Below are positions 56,096-64,000 of a stretch of 64,000 nucleotides of DNA, one piece after another; position 1 is the first letter of the stretch; each line of letters starts with the position of its first letter. The notes under the pieces were generated by a model. That model did not search any database, had not been told where the DNA came from, and was given only the letters and a program-made list of their open reading frames with translations. The stretch is taken from positions 1 to 64,000 of the forward strand of contig NZ_JASXSI010000001.1 of assembly GCF_030315685.1 (NCBI RefSeq), given 5' to 3'. Source of the DNA: Gordonia sp. ABSL11-1. Lineage in GTDB: Bacteria; Actinomycetota; Actinomycetes; Mycobacteriales; Mycobacteriaceae. A program made the position numbers and the translations under genes.

Positions 56096-57249
56096 GTGAG
56101 CGGACCTCCGACGATGTTCGACACGATGCCCCGCAGGATTCGTGTGCCGTCCTCCGAACGCAGTTCGTCGTACCACGCCGCCGTGACCTCCGGATCCTTT
56201 GCGTGGGTGACGTCGCATCGTCTGCGTGCACGGAGCACGAGATCGCCGGCCCGCTCGGTGCGGGACTGCTCGTAGGCGGCCAGTGCCGCGTGGACATCGT
56301 CGGGATGTTCGGTGAACGCGAACTGCAGTGCCACAGCGTCTTCCATCGCCGAGCAACCGCCCTGCCCGATGTCGGGCGTGGTGTTGTGGGCGGCGTCGCC
56401 GAGCACCGCGACCCGACCCCGGACCCAGGTGTGGAACGGATCGAGGTCGAGGATCTCGACGCGATTGGTGGTCGTCGGATCGAGCTTCTCGATCAGTCGT
56501 GCGACGCCGGGGGCCCACCCGGCGAAGCTCTCGGACAGGACCTTCCGGGCCGTACCGCGTTCGTACGGCACGCCCTCGGGCATCGGGACATCGAAGAAGA
56601 AGTAGAAGCGGTTGCCGGCGATCGGCATGACCGACACGCGTTTTCCGTCTCCCACATAGGTCGTCCACTCGGTTGCGGAGCCGATCTCGTCGTCGACGCC
56701 GACGAGTCCGTTGAAGTTCACATAGCCCGCGTATCGACGCTGCACCGGATGAGAGAGCACGTACTCGCGGGTCGACGACCGCGCGCCGTCGGCGCCGATC
56801 ACGAGATCCGCCGAAGCGGTTGTGCCGTCGGCGAAGTCGACTGTCGCGAAATCCTCGCCGTCGGTCACGCGGACCATCTTCTTGCCGAAGTGGATGTCGT
56901 CGATCCCGTACGCCTTCATCAGCATCAGCTGCAACTCGGCCCGCGCGACCGGGTAGGGCCGCTGGCCGACCTCGTCGATGAGGGGCTGCATGCTGAAGCG
57001 GCACATGGTGTCCCCGGTGAGGCCGTCGACGTAGGACATCGAGTCGACGATGCCGCCGAGTTCGGCCGTCTCGCGTTCGAGACCGAGATGGTTGAGGCAC
57101 TTGACGCCGTTGGACCACACCGAGATCGCGGCGCCCACCGGCTTGTTCTCGGTGACCTGCTCGTAGACCTCCACATCGACGCCGATCCTTGTGAGCGCGA
57201 TCGCCGTGCTGAGTCCGCCCATGCCGGCGCCGATGATGACAGCCTTCAC
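56089..57249 (-). CDS. hpxO: FAD-dependent urate hydroxylase-like monooxygenase (HpxO family)
   Basis: A 386-residue class A flavoprotein hydroxylase. GAGMGGLSTAIAL binds ADP, then PVGAAISVWSNGVKCLNHLG, DLVIGADGARSSTREYVL (DG motif) and VAVLGDAAHNTTPDIGQGGCSAMEDAVAL (GD motif). YAGYVNFNGLV, DKRVSVMPI-type GKRVSVMPIAGNRFYFFFDVP and CDVTHAKD are close to HpxO, which turns urate into 5-hydroxyisourate. No other purine-catabolism gene is nearby, so the substrate is likely but not certain. An AGAAGGGAT site precedes the GTG. Confidence 0.85.
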   Translation of the reverse strand: MKAVIIGAGMGGLSTAIALTRIGVDVEVYEQVTENKPVGAAISVWSNGVKCLNHLGLERETAELGGIVDSMSYVDGLTGDTMCRFSMQPLIDEVGQRPYPVARAELQLMLMKAYGIDDIHFGKKMVRVTDGEDFATVDFADGTTASADLVIGADGARSSTREYVLSHPVQRRYAGYVNFNGLVGVDDEIGSATEWTTYVGDGKRVSVMPIAGNRFYFFFDVPMPEGVPYERGTARKVLSESFAGWAPGVARLIEKLDPTTTNRVEILDLDPFHTWVRGRVAVLGDAAHNTTPDIGQGGCSAMEDAVALQFAFTEHPDDVHAALAAYEQSRTERAGDLVLRARRRCDVTHAKDPEVTAAWYDELRSEDGTRILRGIVSNIVGGPLTS

Positions 57250-57370
57250 CCGTGTATCCCTTCTTCTACGGCCCGAACGACCGCGATCGTTCTTCCGACC
57301 GACTCGATCGCCTCAAGGCTAAGACCGATCGGTCGCACTCGCGCGGTGAGATGGTCCGCGCCGATGGTGC

Positions 57371-57976
57371 TCAGCGGTCGGTGACGCCCGCGACGAGAGT
57401 CCGGATCAGGTGTTCCCACTGGGTGGTGATCGTCTCGAGATCGAGTCCGACGACGTCACGGAGGTGTTTGACCGCACCGGCATTCAGCGGCGCCTGCACC
57501 GCGATCGCGACGACGTCGAGGCGATCGCCGAAGCCGAGCTGGTGAAGCAGGATCTGCACGTGACGGTTCGAGGCCGCCCACACGGGATGGCTGAGGAAGT
57601 CGCCGCCGGAGCCGGCCGCCTCGATGAGGACGTCGAGGTGATCGACGGTCAGCTTGAGCCGCGCACGGCCGTAGGCGAGGAGGCGATCGAGGGGTGGCGC
57701 GCCGGGGCCGAGGGGTTCCGGGCCGGACAGGTAGGCGCGCTGGATCTCGGACTCCGAGTGATCGAGCAACGCGAGCATCAGGCCGGTGCGGCTGCCGAAT
57801 CGTCGGAAGACCGTGCCCTTGCCGACCCCTGCCTCCCGGGCGACCGCGTCCATGGTGACCGCGGATGCGCCGTGGTTGTCGATGAGATCTTTCGCGGCGG
57901 CCAACAGCAGGCGGCGGTTGCGTGCGGCGTCGGCGCGTTCGGAATCGCCGCCGTCGGCGGTGCCGCTCTCGGACAT
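57371..57976 (-). CDS. TetR-family transcriptional regulator
   Basis: A 201-residue regulator. The DNA-binding helix-turn-helix is ARNRRLLLAAAKDLIDNHGASAVTMDAVAREAGVGKGTVFRRFGSRTGLML (about residues 18-68). The C-terminal ligand domain is generic. ATG 57976 follows CCGGAGGT. It faces the FMN reductase gene across a 159-base region with palindromic half-sites (58070-58096), its likely operator, and lies behind hpxO on the opposite side. Confidence 0.9.
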   Translation of the reverse strand: MSESGTADGGDSERADAARNRRLLLAAAKDLIDNHGASAVTMDAVAREAGVGKGTVFRRFGSRTGLMLALLDHSESEIQRAYLSGPEPLGPGAPPLDRLLAYGRARLKLTVDHLDVLIEAAGSGGDFLSHPVWAASNRHVQILLHQLGFGDRLDVVAIAVQAPLNAGAVKHLRDVVGLDLETITTQWEHLIRTLVAGVTDR

Positions 57977-58069
57977 GCGGAGACCTCCGGAGAGACCGCC
58001 GGTGAGCGGGAGGGGGATCAGACCCCGTTCGGGACCGTTCGACACGTGATGAGCGTAACGCTTGACGAT

Positions 58070-58096
58070 GTCCGGAATTAATCGGACCGTGGTCCG
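58070..58096. promoter_or_regulatory. Palindromic operator candidate for the TetR regulator
   Basis: A perfect CGGACC-GT-GGTCCG palindrome (58083-58096) overlaps a second inverted pair, GTCCG (58070-58074) with CGGAC (58083-58087). This sits between the divergent TetR and FMN reductase genes, where a TetR operator is expected. Confidence 0.55.
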
Positions 58097-58135
58097 GTTG
58101 GACGATCCGACGTAATCATGACCGAAGGGAGCATC

Positions 58136-58705
58136 GTGTCCGAAGGAACCGTGGAGATCGCCGTCCTGGTGGGAAGTCTTCGCAAGGGATCGATCAATCG
58201 TCAACTGGCCCAGGTGGCCGCCGACAACGCGCCGCAGGGTGCGCACGTGACCATCGTCGAGGGGCTCGGCGAACTGCCGTTCTACAGCGAGGATCACGAC
58301 CCGTCGACCGATGACGCCGCGATCCTGCCGGCCGGTGTCGCAGCGCTGCGCGAGTCCGTCGGTGCCGCTCATGCCGTGCTGTTGATCACACCTGAGTACA
58401 ACGGCACCATCCCCGCCGTGCTGAAGAACGCCATCGATTGGCTCTCCCGGCCCTATGGCGCGGGCGCCGTGTCGAACAAGCCTGTCGGGGTCATCGGCGC
58501 CGCCCTCGGCCGGTTCGCCGGCACGTGGTCGCGGGAGGACACCCGGAAGTCGGTGGGTATCGCCGGCGGCCGCGTGATCGAGGACGTCGAGGTCGGTGTC
58601 CAGACGTCGACACTCGGCGAGAACGGGGTCTCGGATCCCGAGCTCGTCGGCCAGGTCGTCGCCGCCGTCAATCGGCTCGTGGACGAGGTGGCCGTCGCCG
58701 CCTGA
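58136..58705 (+). CDS. NAD(P)H-dependent FMN reductase
   Basis: A 189-residue flavodoxin-fold reductase. LVGSLRKGSINRQLAQ binds FMN phosphate, ITPEYNGTIPAVLKNAIDWLSRP is the family signature, and GVIGAALGRFAG follows. It reduces FMN or quinones. The GTG at 58136 has GAAGGGAG in front and is preferred over the ATG at 58118, which has none. It is divergent from the TetR gene and probably repressed by it. Confidence 0.88.
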   Translation: MSEGTVEIAVLVGSLRKGSINRQLAQVAADNAPQGAHVTIVEGLGELPFYSEDHDPSTDDAAILPAGVAALRESVGAAHAVLLITPEYNGTIPAVLKNAIDWLSRPYGAGAVSNKPVGVIGAALGRFAGTWSREDTRKSVGIAGGRVIEDVEVGVQTSTLGENGVSDPELVGQVVAAVNRLVDEVAVAA

Positions 58706-58781
58706 GTCGACTCGATCGAGCGTTTCCGACGCGCCGTCGCTGCCCGTGCGGGCCGCGGCGGCGCGTTTGTCGTCGGCGGCC

Positions 58782-58833
58782 TGTGGACCGATCTGCGGAG
58801 ACCTTGTGGACGGTCGGGGGACAACCTGTGGAC
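58782..58833 (+). repeat. Three TGTGGAC repeats upstream of the nrd operon
   Basis: TGTGGAC occurs at 58782, 58805 and 58827, spaced 23 and 22 bases, about two helical turns. The reverse complement GTCCACA matches the core of the actinobacterial DnaA box (TTGTCCACA), but the outer two bases do not match in any copy. Confidence 0.6.
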
Positions 58834-58901
58834 GACACGCCGGACACGCCCGGCTTCACGATCGCACATGCCTGCGACCTGCGACTTTCACGAATGTTAT
58901 T

Positions 58902-58947
58902 CACAACTTCTAGTGGTGGTGCCAATTGTCGGGCACTAGGTGTAGTG
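58902..58947. promoter_or_regulatory. Two NrdR boxes
   Basis: Box 2 is CACTAGGTGTAGTG (58934-58947), a perfect CACTA-N4-TAGTG palindrome. Box 1 is CACAACTTCTAGTG (58902-58915). They start 32 bases apart, three helical turns, as expected for the NrdR repressor, which acts when dATP is high. They are about 375 bases before nrdH. Confidence 0.8.
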
Positions 58948-59322
58948 TTTTGAACACCAACAGGGCGGGTTACGTACATCGATGTGATTCTGCGGGAAAC
59001 GCCTGGAAGTCGGTGATCTGGGTCACCATCTTCACGTTGGGAAAGTGTTGGTCACCGCACAGCGTTGAACAGGACGGGTCCACCCGTCCGTGGTCATCAG
59101 ACGCACGAAGGTGACGGGTTCATCCGCCGGGATGAACGGTGACGGCCCTGCCGGGTCGGTGCCGGCGACAGCAGTGCACGACGACAGACGACAACTCGAC
59201 ATGACTCCGACGCGGGTGTCCTCGCCCCTCGGATGACCCGGGACCGCGGGCCGGAACCGCGAACACCGACCAGCAGACCAGCCTGATCCAGCAGACAGCC
59301 AGAACGCACAAGGAGAACCTCG
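58948..59322 (+). promoter_or_regulatory. Long structured leader of nrdH
   Basis: This 375-base stretch between the NrdR boxes and nrdH holds no gene. It has two perfect hairpins: GGACGGG-TCCA-CCCGTCC (59072-59089) and GTTCATCC-GCCG-GGATGAAC (59118-59137). Neither has a T-run. An AAGGAGAACC ribosome site is just before nrdH. I recognise no known riboswitch; the cobalamin and TPP cores were looked for and not found. Confidence 0.5.
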
Positions 59323-59556
59323 ATGGCCATCACCGTGTACACCAAGCCCGCCTGCGTCCAGTGCAACGCGACCTACAAGGCCCTCGACAAGCAGGGGCTG
59401 GAGTACGAGGTCGTCGACATCAGCCAGGACGACGAGGCGCGTGACTACGTGATGGCACTGGGATACCTGCAGGCTCCCGTGGTGGTCGTCGGCGACGATC
59501 ACTGGTCGGGCTTCCGTCCGGACCGGATCAAGGCCCTCGCGACCGCCGCCGCCTGA
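59323..59556 (+). CDS. nrdH: Glutaredoxin-like redoxin NrdH
   Basis: A 77-residue electron donor for class Ib ribonucleotide reductase. The redox motif is CVQC (residues 11-14), with TVYTKPACVQCNATYKAL and the WSGFRPDRI end typical of NrdH, which takes electrons from thioredoxin reductase. It is the first gene of nrdHIEF. Confidence 0.96.
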   Translation: MAITVYTKPACVQCNATYKALDKQGLEYEVVDISQDDEARDYVMALGYLQAPVVVVGDDHWSGFRPDRIKALATAAA

Positions 59557-59663
59557 GGCGACCCATCGTCGACCTGATGGGGAAGTCGGGTCGGGGACAG
59601 CGGTGACGGGCACGTGATCGCGAGATATCACCAACCACTCAGCAATACGGGAGGTCGATCGTC

Positions 59664-60149
59664 ATGCAGACCTCGCCGACGTCGGTCTCGACGCCGTTGA
59701 TCGTCTACTTCTCCTCGGTCTCGGAGAACACGCACCGGTTCGTCGAGAAGCTGGGCGTGTGCGCCAGGCGCATCCCGGTTCTCGGCGATCCGTCGTCGTT
59801 CACCGTCGACGAACCGTTCGTGCTGATCCTGCCCACCTACGGTGGGGGCAAGGCGACCGGCGATCGGGCGGGGTACGTGCCGAAGCAGGTCATCAAGTTC
59901 CTGAACAACGTCCACAACCGGTCACGTCTGCGTGCCGTCATCGCGGCCGGGAACACCAACTTCGGTGAGGAGTTCTGCCTCGCCGGCGACATCGTCTCGC
60001 GCAAATGTCATGTGCCGTATCTGTACCGGTTCGAGCTCATGGGCACCGCCGACGACGTGGATCGCGTGCGGGAGGGCCTGACCGAGTTCGCGCAGACCCC
60101 CGCGTTCACCCATCCGGACCGGGTCGAGCTCACCGCGTCACGCGGCTGA
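59664..60149 (+). CDS. nrdI: Flavodoxin-like protein NrdI
   Basis: A 161-residue flavodoxin needed to assemble the manganese-tyrosyl radical in NrdF. FMN-binding segments are [25 protein letters not shown] and [22 protein letters not shown]. It lies 107 bases after nrdH and 59 before nrdE. Confidence 0.95.
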   Translation: MQTSPTSVSTPLIVYFSSVSENTHRFVEKLGVCARRIPVLGDPSSFTVDEPFVLILPTYGGGKATGDRAGYVPKQVIKFLNNVHNRSRLRAVIAAGNTNFGEEFCLAGDIVSRKCHVPYLYRFELMGTADDVDRVREGLTEFAQTPAFTHPDRVELTASRG

Positions 60150-60208
60150 AGCTGTCGGTCCCCGCGAGTACCTTTCGAAATACCACCATCTAGCTGCAGG
60201 AGTCTTTC

Positions 60209-63200
60209 GTGTCGCCAACCGTCGCACCCGTCTCGGACACCGCCTCGGCCAGCAAGTCCGGCGTGCATCCCGGCCCGTCCGGGCATGAGCCCGGTGAGCT
60301 GGACTATCACGCGCTCAACGCGATGCTGAACCTGTACGACAGGGACGGCAACATCCAGTTCGACAAGGACCGCGAGGCCGCCAACCAATACTTCCTGCAG
60401 CACGTCAACCAGAACACGGTCTTCTTCCACGACCTCGACGAGAAGCTGGACTATCTGCTCGAGGAGAACTACTACGAGCCCGAGGTACTGGCCAAGTACG
60501 ACCGCGAGTTCGTGAAACTGCTCTTCGGACATGCCTTCTCGAAGAAATTCCGCTTCCCGACATTTCTCGGCGCGTTCAAGTACTACACCAGCTACACACT
60601 GAAGACATTCGACGGCAAGCGTTTCCTCGAGCGCTTCGAGGATCGAGTGTGCATGGTGGCGCTGACGCTCGCCGACGGCGACACGGCGCTGGCGCGCAAC
60701 CTCGTCGACGAGATCATCGAGGGCCGGTTCCAGCCGGCCACCCCGACCTTCCTCAACTCGGGCAAGAAGCAGCGTGGTGAGCCAGTGAGCTGCTTCCCGG
60801 CCGGCACGCCTATCGACACCGATAATGGTCCCAAGGCAATCGAATCGTTACGCCCGGGCGACCGAGTGCTCTCGCACGATGGCACGTTCGCGCGGGTCGA
60901 GCAACTCATCGAGAACACCAATGATCAAGCTCTGGTGTCGATTTCACACTTCGGGCACAAAGAGCCCATCCTCTGCACGCCGGAGCATCCCATCCTTGTC
61001 TGGACGACTCGTGATGTGGACTCCATCATCGCGGGCGACGGGGCGGACGGGTTCAACGGCTTCGTCTGGCTGCCCGCCCAAGACGTCGACCCGGCCGACT
61101 TCATCGTCACCACGGCGCCGTCCGAAGTCCGTGACGTCCGTCGCCATGACCTGATGAAGTATGTGGGATCAGGTCTGTACGAAGAGGTCGACGGCCTGCT
61201 TCAGGAGGTGAACACGGACAAGAAGCATCGAAACAAGCAGCGGCACAGCCAGAGCTTCAACTCCGTCAATCGCTACGTCGAGGAGTCCTACGACCTCGGG
61301 CTCATCCTGGGGTGGTACGTGTCGGAAGGGCACGTATCGAAGCGTTCGACGGACCGGTCGGTTCCGAACGGCGTCCATTTCACGTTGGGTGCGCACGAGG
61401 TGTTCTATCAGAACGATCTCAAGGACGCGTTCAAGCGCGTGTTCGCGACAGACCTGAATATTTACGAGAGCACCCCCGACCATTCGGTACGGCTGGTGTG
61501 CAACAGCAAAGTCGTCGCCGAACTGATGCTTTCGCTCGCCGGCACGGGTTATGGCACGAAGGTTCTGTCGGCGGACGTGCTGACCGCGGACCGGGAGTTC
61601 CAACTCGGTCTCCTCATGGGGCTGTTCCGTGGGGACGGGTGCTCGGCGACCGGCGGGATGATGCTTGATCTGGTCAATCCAGATCTGATCGACCAGGTTC
61701 AGCTGATCGTGCGCCGACTGGGCATCATGTCGACGGTCCGCCGCTACGTCAATCGAGCCGGAAACATCACCGGCCAGGTCTTCGTTCCCGGGCTTCCCGG
61801 AACCAACGAGGACTTCATCTTCGACGTCGGCAAGAACCTGCACAACTACGTCGGTCGCAAGGGTGCTCTTCGGACGACGTATCAGGTCGTCCATGGCCGC
61901 CATGTCTACGGAATTCGTGAGGTCGCCCGCACCGACCAGGCGCCGGAGAAGGTGTACAACCTGCATGTCGAAGGGACGCACACCTACTCGATTCGTGGAA
62001 CAGTGGTGCACAACTGCTTCCTCTTGCGCATCGAGGACAACATGGAATCCATTGGCAGGTCGATCAATTCGGCTCTCCAGCTCTCCAAGCGTGGCGGCGG
62101 CGTCGCGCTGCTGCTGTCCAACATCCGCGAGCACGGCGCGCCGATCAAGAAGATCGAGAACCAGAGTTCGGGCGTCATCCCGATCATGAAGCTGCTCGAG
62201 GACTCGTTCTCCTACGCCAACCAGCTCGGCGCGCGCCAAGGGGCCGGTGCCGTCTACCTGCACGCACACCATCCGGACATCTACCGCTTCCTCGACACCA
62301 AGCGGGAGAACGCGGACGAGAAGATCCGCATCAAGACGCTGTCGCTCGGCGTGGTGATCCCCGACATCACCTTCCAGCTCGCCAAGGACAACGACGACAT
62401 GTACTTGTTCAGCCCGTACGACGTAGAACGCGTCTACGGGGTGCCGTTCGCCGACGTGAATGTCACGGACAAGTACCACGAGATGGTCGAGGACAAGCGC
62501 ATCCGCAAGACCAAGATCAAGGCGCGCGAGTTCTTCCAGACCCTGGCCGAGCTGCAGTTCGAGTCGGGCTACCCGTACATCATGTTCGAGGACACGGTGA
62601 ACCGCGCCAACCCGATCGACGGCAAGATCACCCACTCCAACCTGTGCTCGGAGATCCTGCAGGTCTCGACGGCGTCGGAGTTCAACGACGACCTGTCCTA
62701 CTCGCACATCGGCAAGGACATCTCCTGCAACCTCGGCTCGCTGAACATCGCGAAGGCCATGGACTCACCCGACTTCGGACAGACCATCGAGACCGCCATC
62801 CGTGGGCTGACCGCCGTCAGCGATCAGACGGCGATCACCTCGGTGCCGTCGATCGAGAAGGGCAACAACGACTCCCACGCCATCGGCCTGGGGCAGATGA
62901 ACCTGCACGGCTACCTCGCACGGGAGCGGATCTACTACGGCAGCGAGGAAGGTGTCGACTTCACGAACATCTACTTCTACACGGTGCTGTTCCATGCTCT
63001 CCGGGCATCGAACAGGATCGCCCGGGAGCGCGGTCAGGCGTTTGCCGGCTTCGAGAAGTCGAAGTATGCGAGCGGGGAGTTCTTCGACAAGTACACCGAG
63101 AAGCTGTGGGAGCCGGAGACCCAGAAGGTCCGGGATCTGTTCGGCGAGGCCGGGATTCACATCCCGAACCAGGACGACTGGCGTGAGCTGAAGGCCGCTG

Positions 63201-63628
63201 TGCAGCGCGACGGCATCTACAACCAGAACCTGCAGGCAGTGCCGCCGACCGGTTCGATCTCCTACATCAACCACTCGACCAGCTCGATCCACCCGGTCGC
63301 CGCGAAGATCGAGATCCGCAAGGAAGGCAAGATCGGCCGCGTCTACTACCCGGCACCGTACATGACCAACGACAATCTGGACTACTACCAGGACGCGTAC
63401 GAGATCGGGTACGAAAAGGTGATCGACACCTACGCGGCGGCGACTCAGCACGTCGACCAGGGCCTGAGCCTGACGCTGTTCTTCAAGGACACCGCAACCA
63501 CCCGCGACGTCAACAAGGCGCAGATCTACGCGTGGCGCAAGGGGATCAAGACGCTGTATTACATCCGTCTGCGTCAGCTCGCTCTCGAGGGGACTGAGGT
63601 GGAAAATTGCGTCAGCTGCATGTTGTGA
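60209..63628 (+). CDS. nrdE: Class Ib ribonucleotide reductase large subunit NrdE with an intein
   Basis: 1139 codons: a 731-residue NrdE split by a 408-residue intein (residues 195-602). Extein landmarks are [41 protein letters not shown] then, after splicing, [19 protein letters not shown], with [10 protein letters not shown] (active-site cysteine), [32 protein letters not shown] and the C-terminal ENCVSCML relay cysteines. The intein sits directly before the cysteine equivalent to E. coli NrdA C225, so that catalytic thiol is also the +1 splicing nucleophile. GTG 60209 follows CAGGAG. It reduces ribonucleotides together with NrdF. Confidence 0.96.
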   Translation: MSPTVAPVSDTASASKSGVHPGPSGHEPGELDYHALNAMLNLYDRDGNIQFDKDREAANQYFLQHVNQNTVFFHDLDEKLDYLLEENYYEPEVLAKYDREFVKLLFGHAFSKKFRFPTFLGAFKYYTSYTLKTFDGKRFLERFEDRVCMVALTLADGDTALARNLVDEIIEGRFQPATPTFLNSGKKQRGEPVSCFPAGTPIDTDNGPKAIESLRPGDRVLSHDGTFARVEQLIENTNDQALVSISHFGHKEPILCTPEHPILVWTTRDVDSIIAGDGADGFNGFVWLPAQDVDPADFIVTTAPSEVRDVRRHDLMKYVGSGLYEEVDGLLQEVNTDKKHRNKQRHSQSFNSVNRYVEESYDLGLILGWYVSEGHVSKRSTDRSVPNGVHFTLGAHEVFYQNDLKDAFKRVFATDLNIYESTPDHSVRLVCNSKVVAELMLSLAGTGYGTKVLSADVLTADREFQLGLLMGLFRGDGCSATGGMMLDLVNPDLIDQVQLIVRRLGIMSTVRRYVNRAGNITGQVFVPGLPGTNEDFIFDVGKNLHNYVGRKGALRTTYQVVHGRHVYGIREVARTDQAPEKVYNLHVEGTHTYSIRGTVVHNCFLLRIEDNMESIGRSINSALQLSKRGGGVALLLSNIREHGAPIKKIENQSSGVIPIMKLLEDSFSYANQLGARQGAGAVYLHAHHPDIYRFLDTKRENADEKIRIKTLSLGVVIPDITFQLAKDNDDMYLFSPYDVERVYGVPFADVNVTDKYHEMVEDKRIRKTKIKAREFFQTLAELQFESGYPYIMFEDTVNRANPIDGKITHSNLCSEILQVSTASEFNDDLSYSHIGKDISCNLGSLNIAKAMDSPDFGQTIETAIRGLTAVSDQTAITSVPSIEKGNNDSHAIGLGQMNLHGYLARERIYYGSEEGVDFTNIYFYTVLFHALRASNRIARERGQAFAGFEKSKYASGEFFDKYTEKLWEPETQKVRDLFGEAGIHIPNQDDWRELKAAVQRDGIYNQNLQAVPPTGSISYINHSTSSIHPVAAKIEIRKEGKIGRVYYPAPYMTNDNLDYYQDAYEIGYEKVIDTYAAATQHVDQGLSLTLFFKDTATTRDVNKAQIYAWRKGIKTLYYIRLRQLALEGTEVENCVSCML
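60791..62014 (+). mobile_element. NrdE intein with LAGLIDADG homing endonuclease
   Basis: 408 codons in frame within nrdE. Splicing block A is [17 protein letters not shown] (Cys1). Block B is [11 protein letters not shown] (TxxH). Blocks F/G are [12 protein letters not shown] and GTVVHN, followed by extein Cys. All nucleophiles needed for splicing (Cys1, the TxxH histidine, the penultimate His and terminal Asn, Cys+1) are present. Two LAGLIDADG helices are seen, [14 protein letters not shown] (about 61297-61335) and [13 protein letters not shown] (about 61605-61643), each with its acidic residue, so the endonuclease may be active. Codon use looks less GC-biased than in the flanking nrdE. Confidence 0.94.

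Positions 63629-64000
<372 letters not shown>

Noticed and set aside
58782..58833. Replication origin (DnaA box cluster)
   Set aside because: Only three partial boxes, none with TTGTCCACA, and no dnaA, dnaN or gyr genes around.

Overview
The window is a chromosomal segment of a high-GC, mycolic-acid-type actinobacterium, most likely a Gordonia or close relative. The evidence is gene content and gene order. The blocks mutT2-typA-lpqW-mshB-(fbiC position)-fdxC-dapC, dapD-dapE-LOG-fadD6-folP2-gpgS-glgM-glgC, and fbiA-fbiB/whiB2/DUF3499/tobH/manA match the order known from Mycobacterium tuberculosis (about Rv1160-Rv1213 and Rv3255-Rv3262). Mycothiol (mshB), coenzyme F420 (fbiA, fbiB, cofG), type VII secretion (eccB, eccE) and WhiB genes are also present. 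The genus is an inference. No prophage, insertion sequence, CRISPR array, rRNA or tRNA gene was seen.

Layout. 0.3-1.5 kb: a lone acyl-CoA dehydrogenase. 1.5-5.7 kb: an ECF sigma factor coupled to a downstream protein, divergent from a six-gene Asp23/AmaP envelope-stress operon. 5.7-14.9 kb: an accessory stretch with a wax-ester-synthase-like acyltransferase, a protein built from 15 decapeptide repeats, a HhH-GPD DNA repair protein, a sugar porter, a lysoplasmalogenase homologue, a lipase-like protein without its nucleophile, and two paralogous secreted proteins. 15.1-19.3 kb: a thiamine-type ABC transporter plus mutT2. 19.3-24.8 kb: typA, lpqW, mshB and a small membrane protein. 24.9-28.8 kb: where mycobacteria have one fused fbiC (FO synthase) there is a coupled three-gene unit: a CofH homologue that has lost its radical-SAM cysteines, a Baeyer-Villiger-type monooxygenase, and an intact stand-alone CofG. 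28.8-36.8 kb: cysteine dioxygenase/rhodanese, fdxC, dapC, dapD, an AraC regulator, VOC genes (one decayed), dapE and two LOG proteins. 36.9-44.8 kb: fadD6, folP2, gpgS, a DivIVA-like protein, DUF3117, an RlmA-like methyltransferase, glgM and glgC. 44.9-52.7 kb: Nudix, fbiB, fbiA, whiB2, a zincin-like protein, DUF3499, tobH, manA; the phosphomannomutase gene found here in M. tuberculosis is missing. 52.7-56.1 kb: divergent eccE and eccB without the rest of an ESX locus. 56.1-58.7 kb: an HpxO-like monooxygenase, a TetR regulator and an FMN reductase around palindromic operators. 58.7-64 kb: nrdHIEF (class Ib ribonucleotide reductase), with two NrdR boxes, a long structured leader, and a 408-residue intein in nrdE placed immediately before a catalytic cysteine; nrdF runs off the window.

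Genes here work together in F420 synthesis (cofG, fbiA, fbiB), lysine/diaminopimelate synthesis (dapC, dapD, dapE), glycogen/maltosyl-phosphate and methylglucose polysaccharide synthesis (glgC, glgM, gpgS), mannose and lipoarabinomannan supply (manA, lpqW), and dNTP supply (nrdHIEF). Many genes carry a TAnnnT -10 box 6-8 bases before the start codon, the signature of leaderless transcripts; this was used to choose several starts. The best candidate for something undescribed is the cofH-like / monooxygenase / cofG unit.
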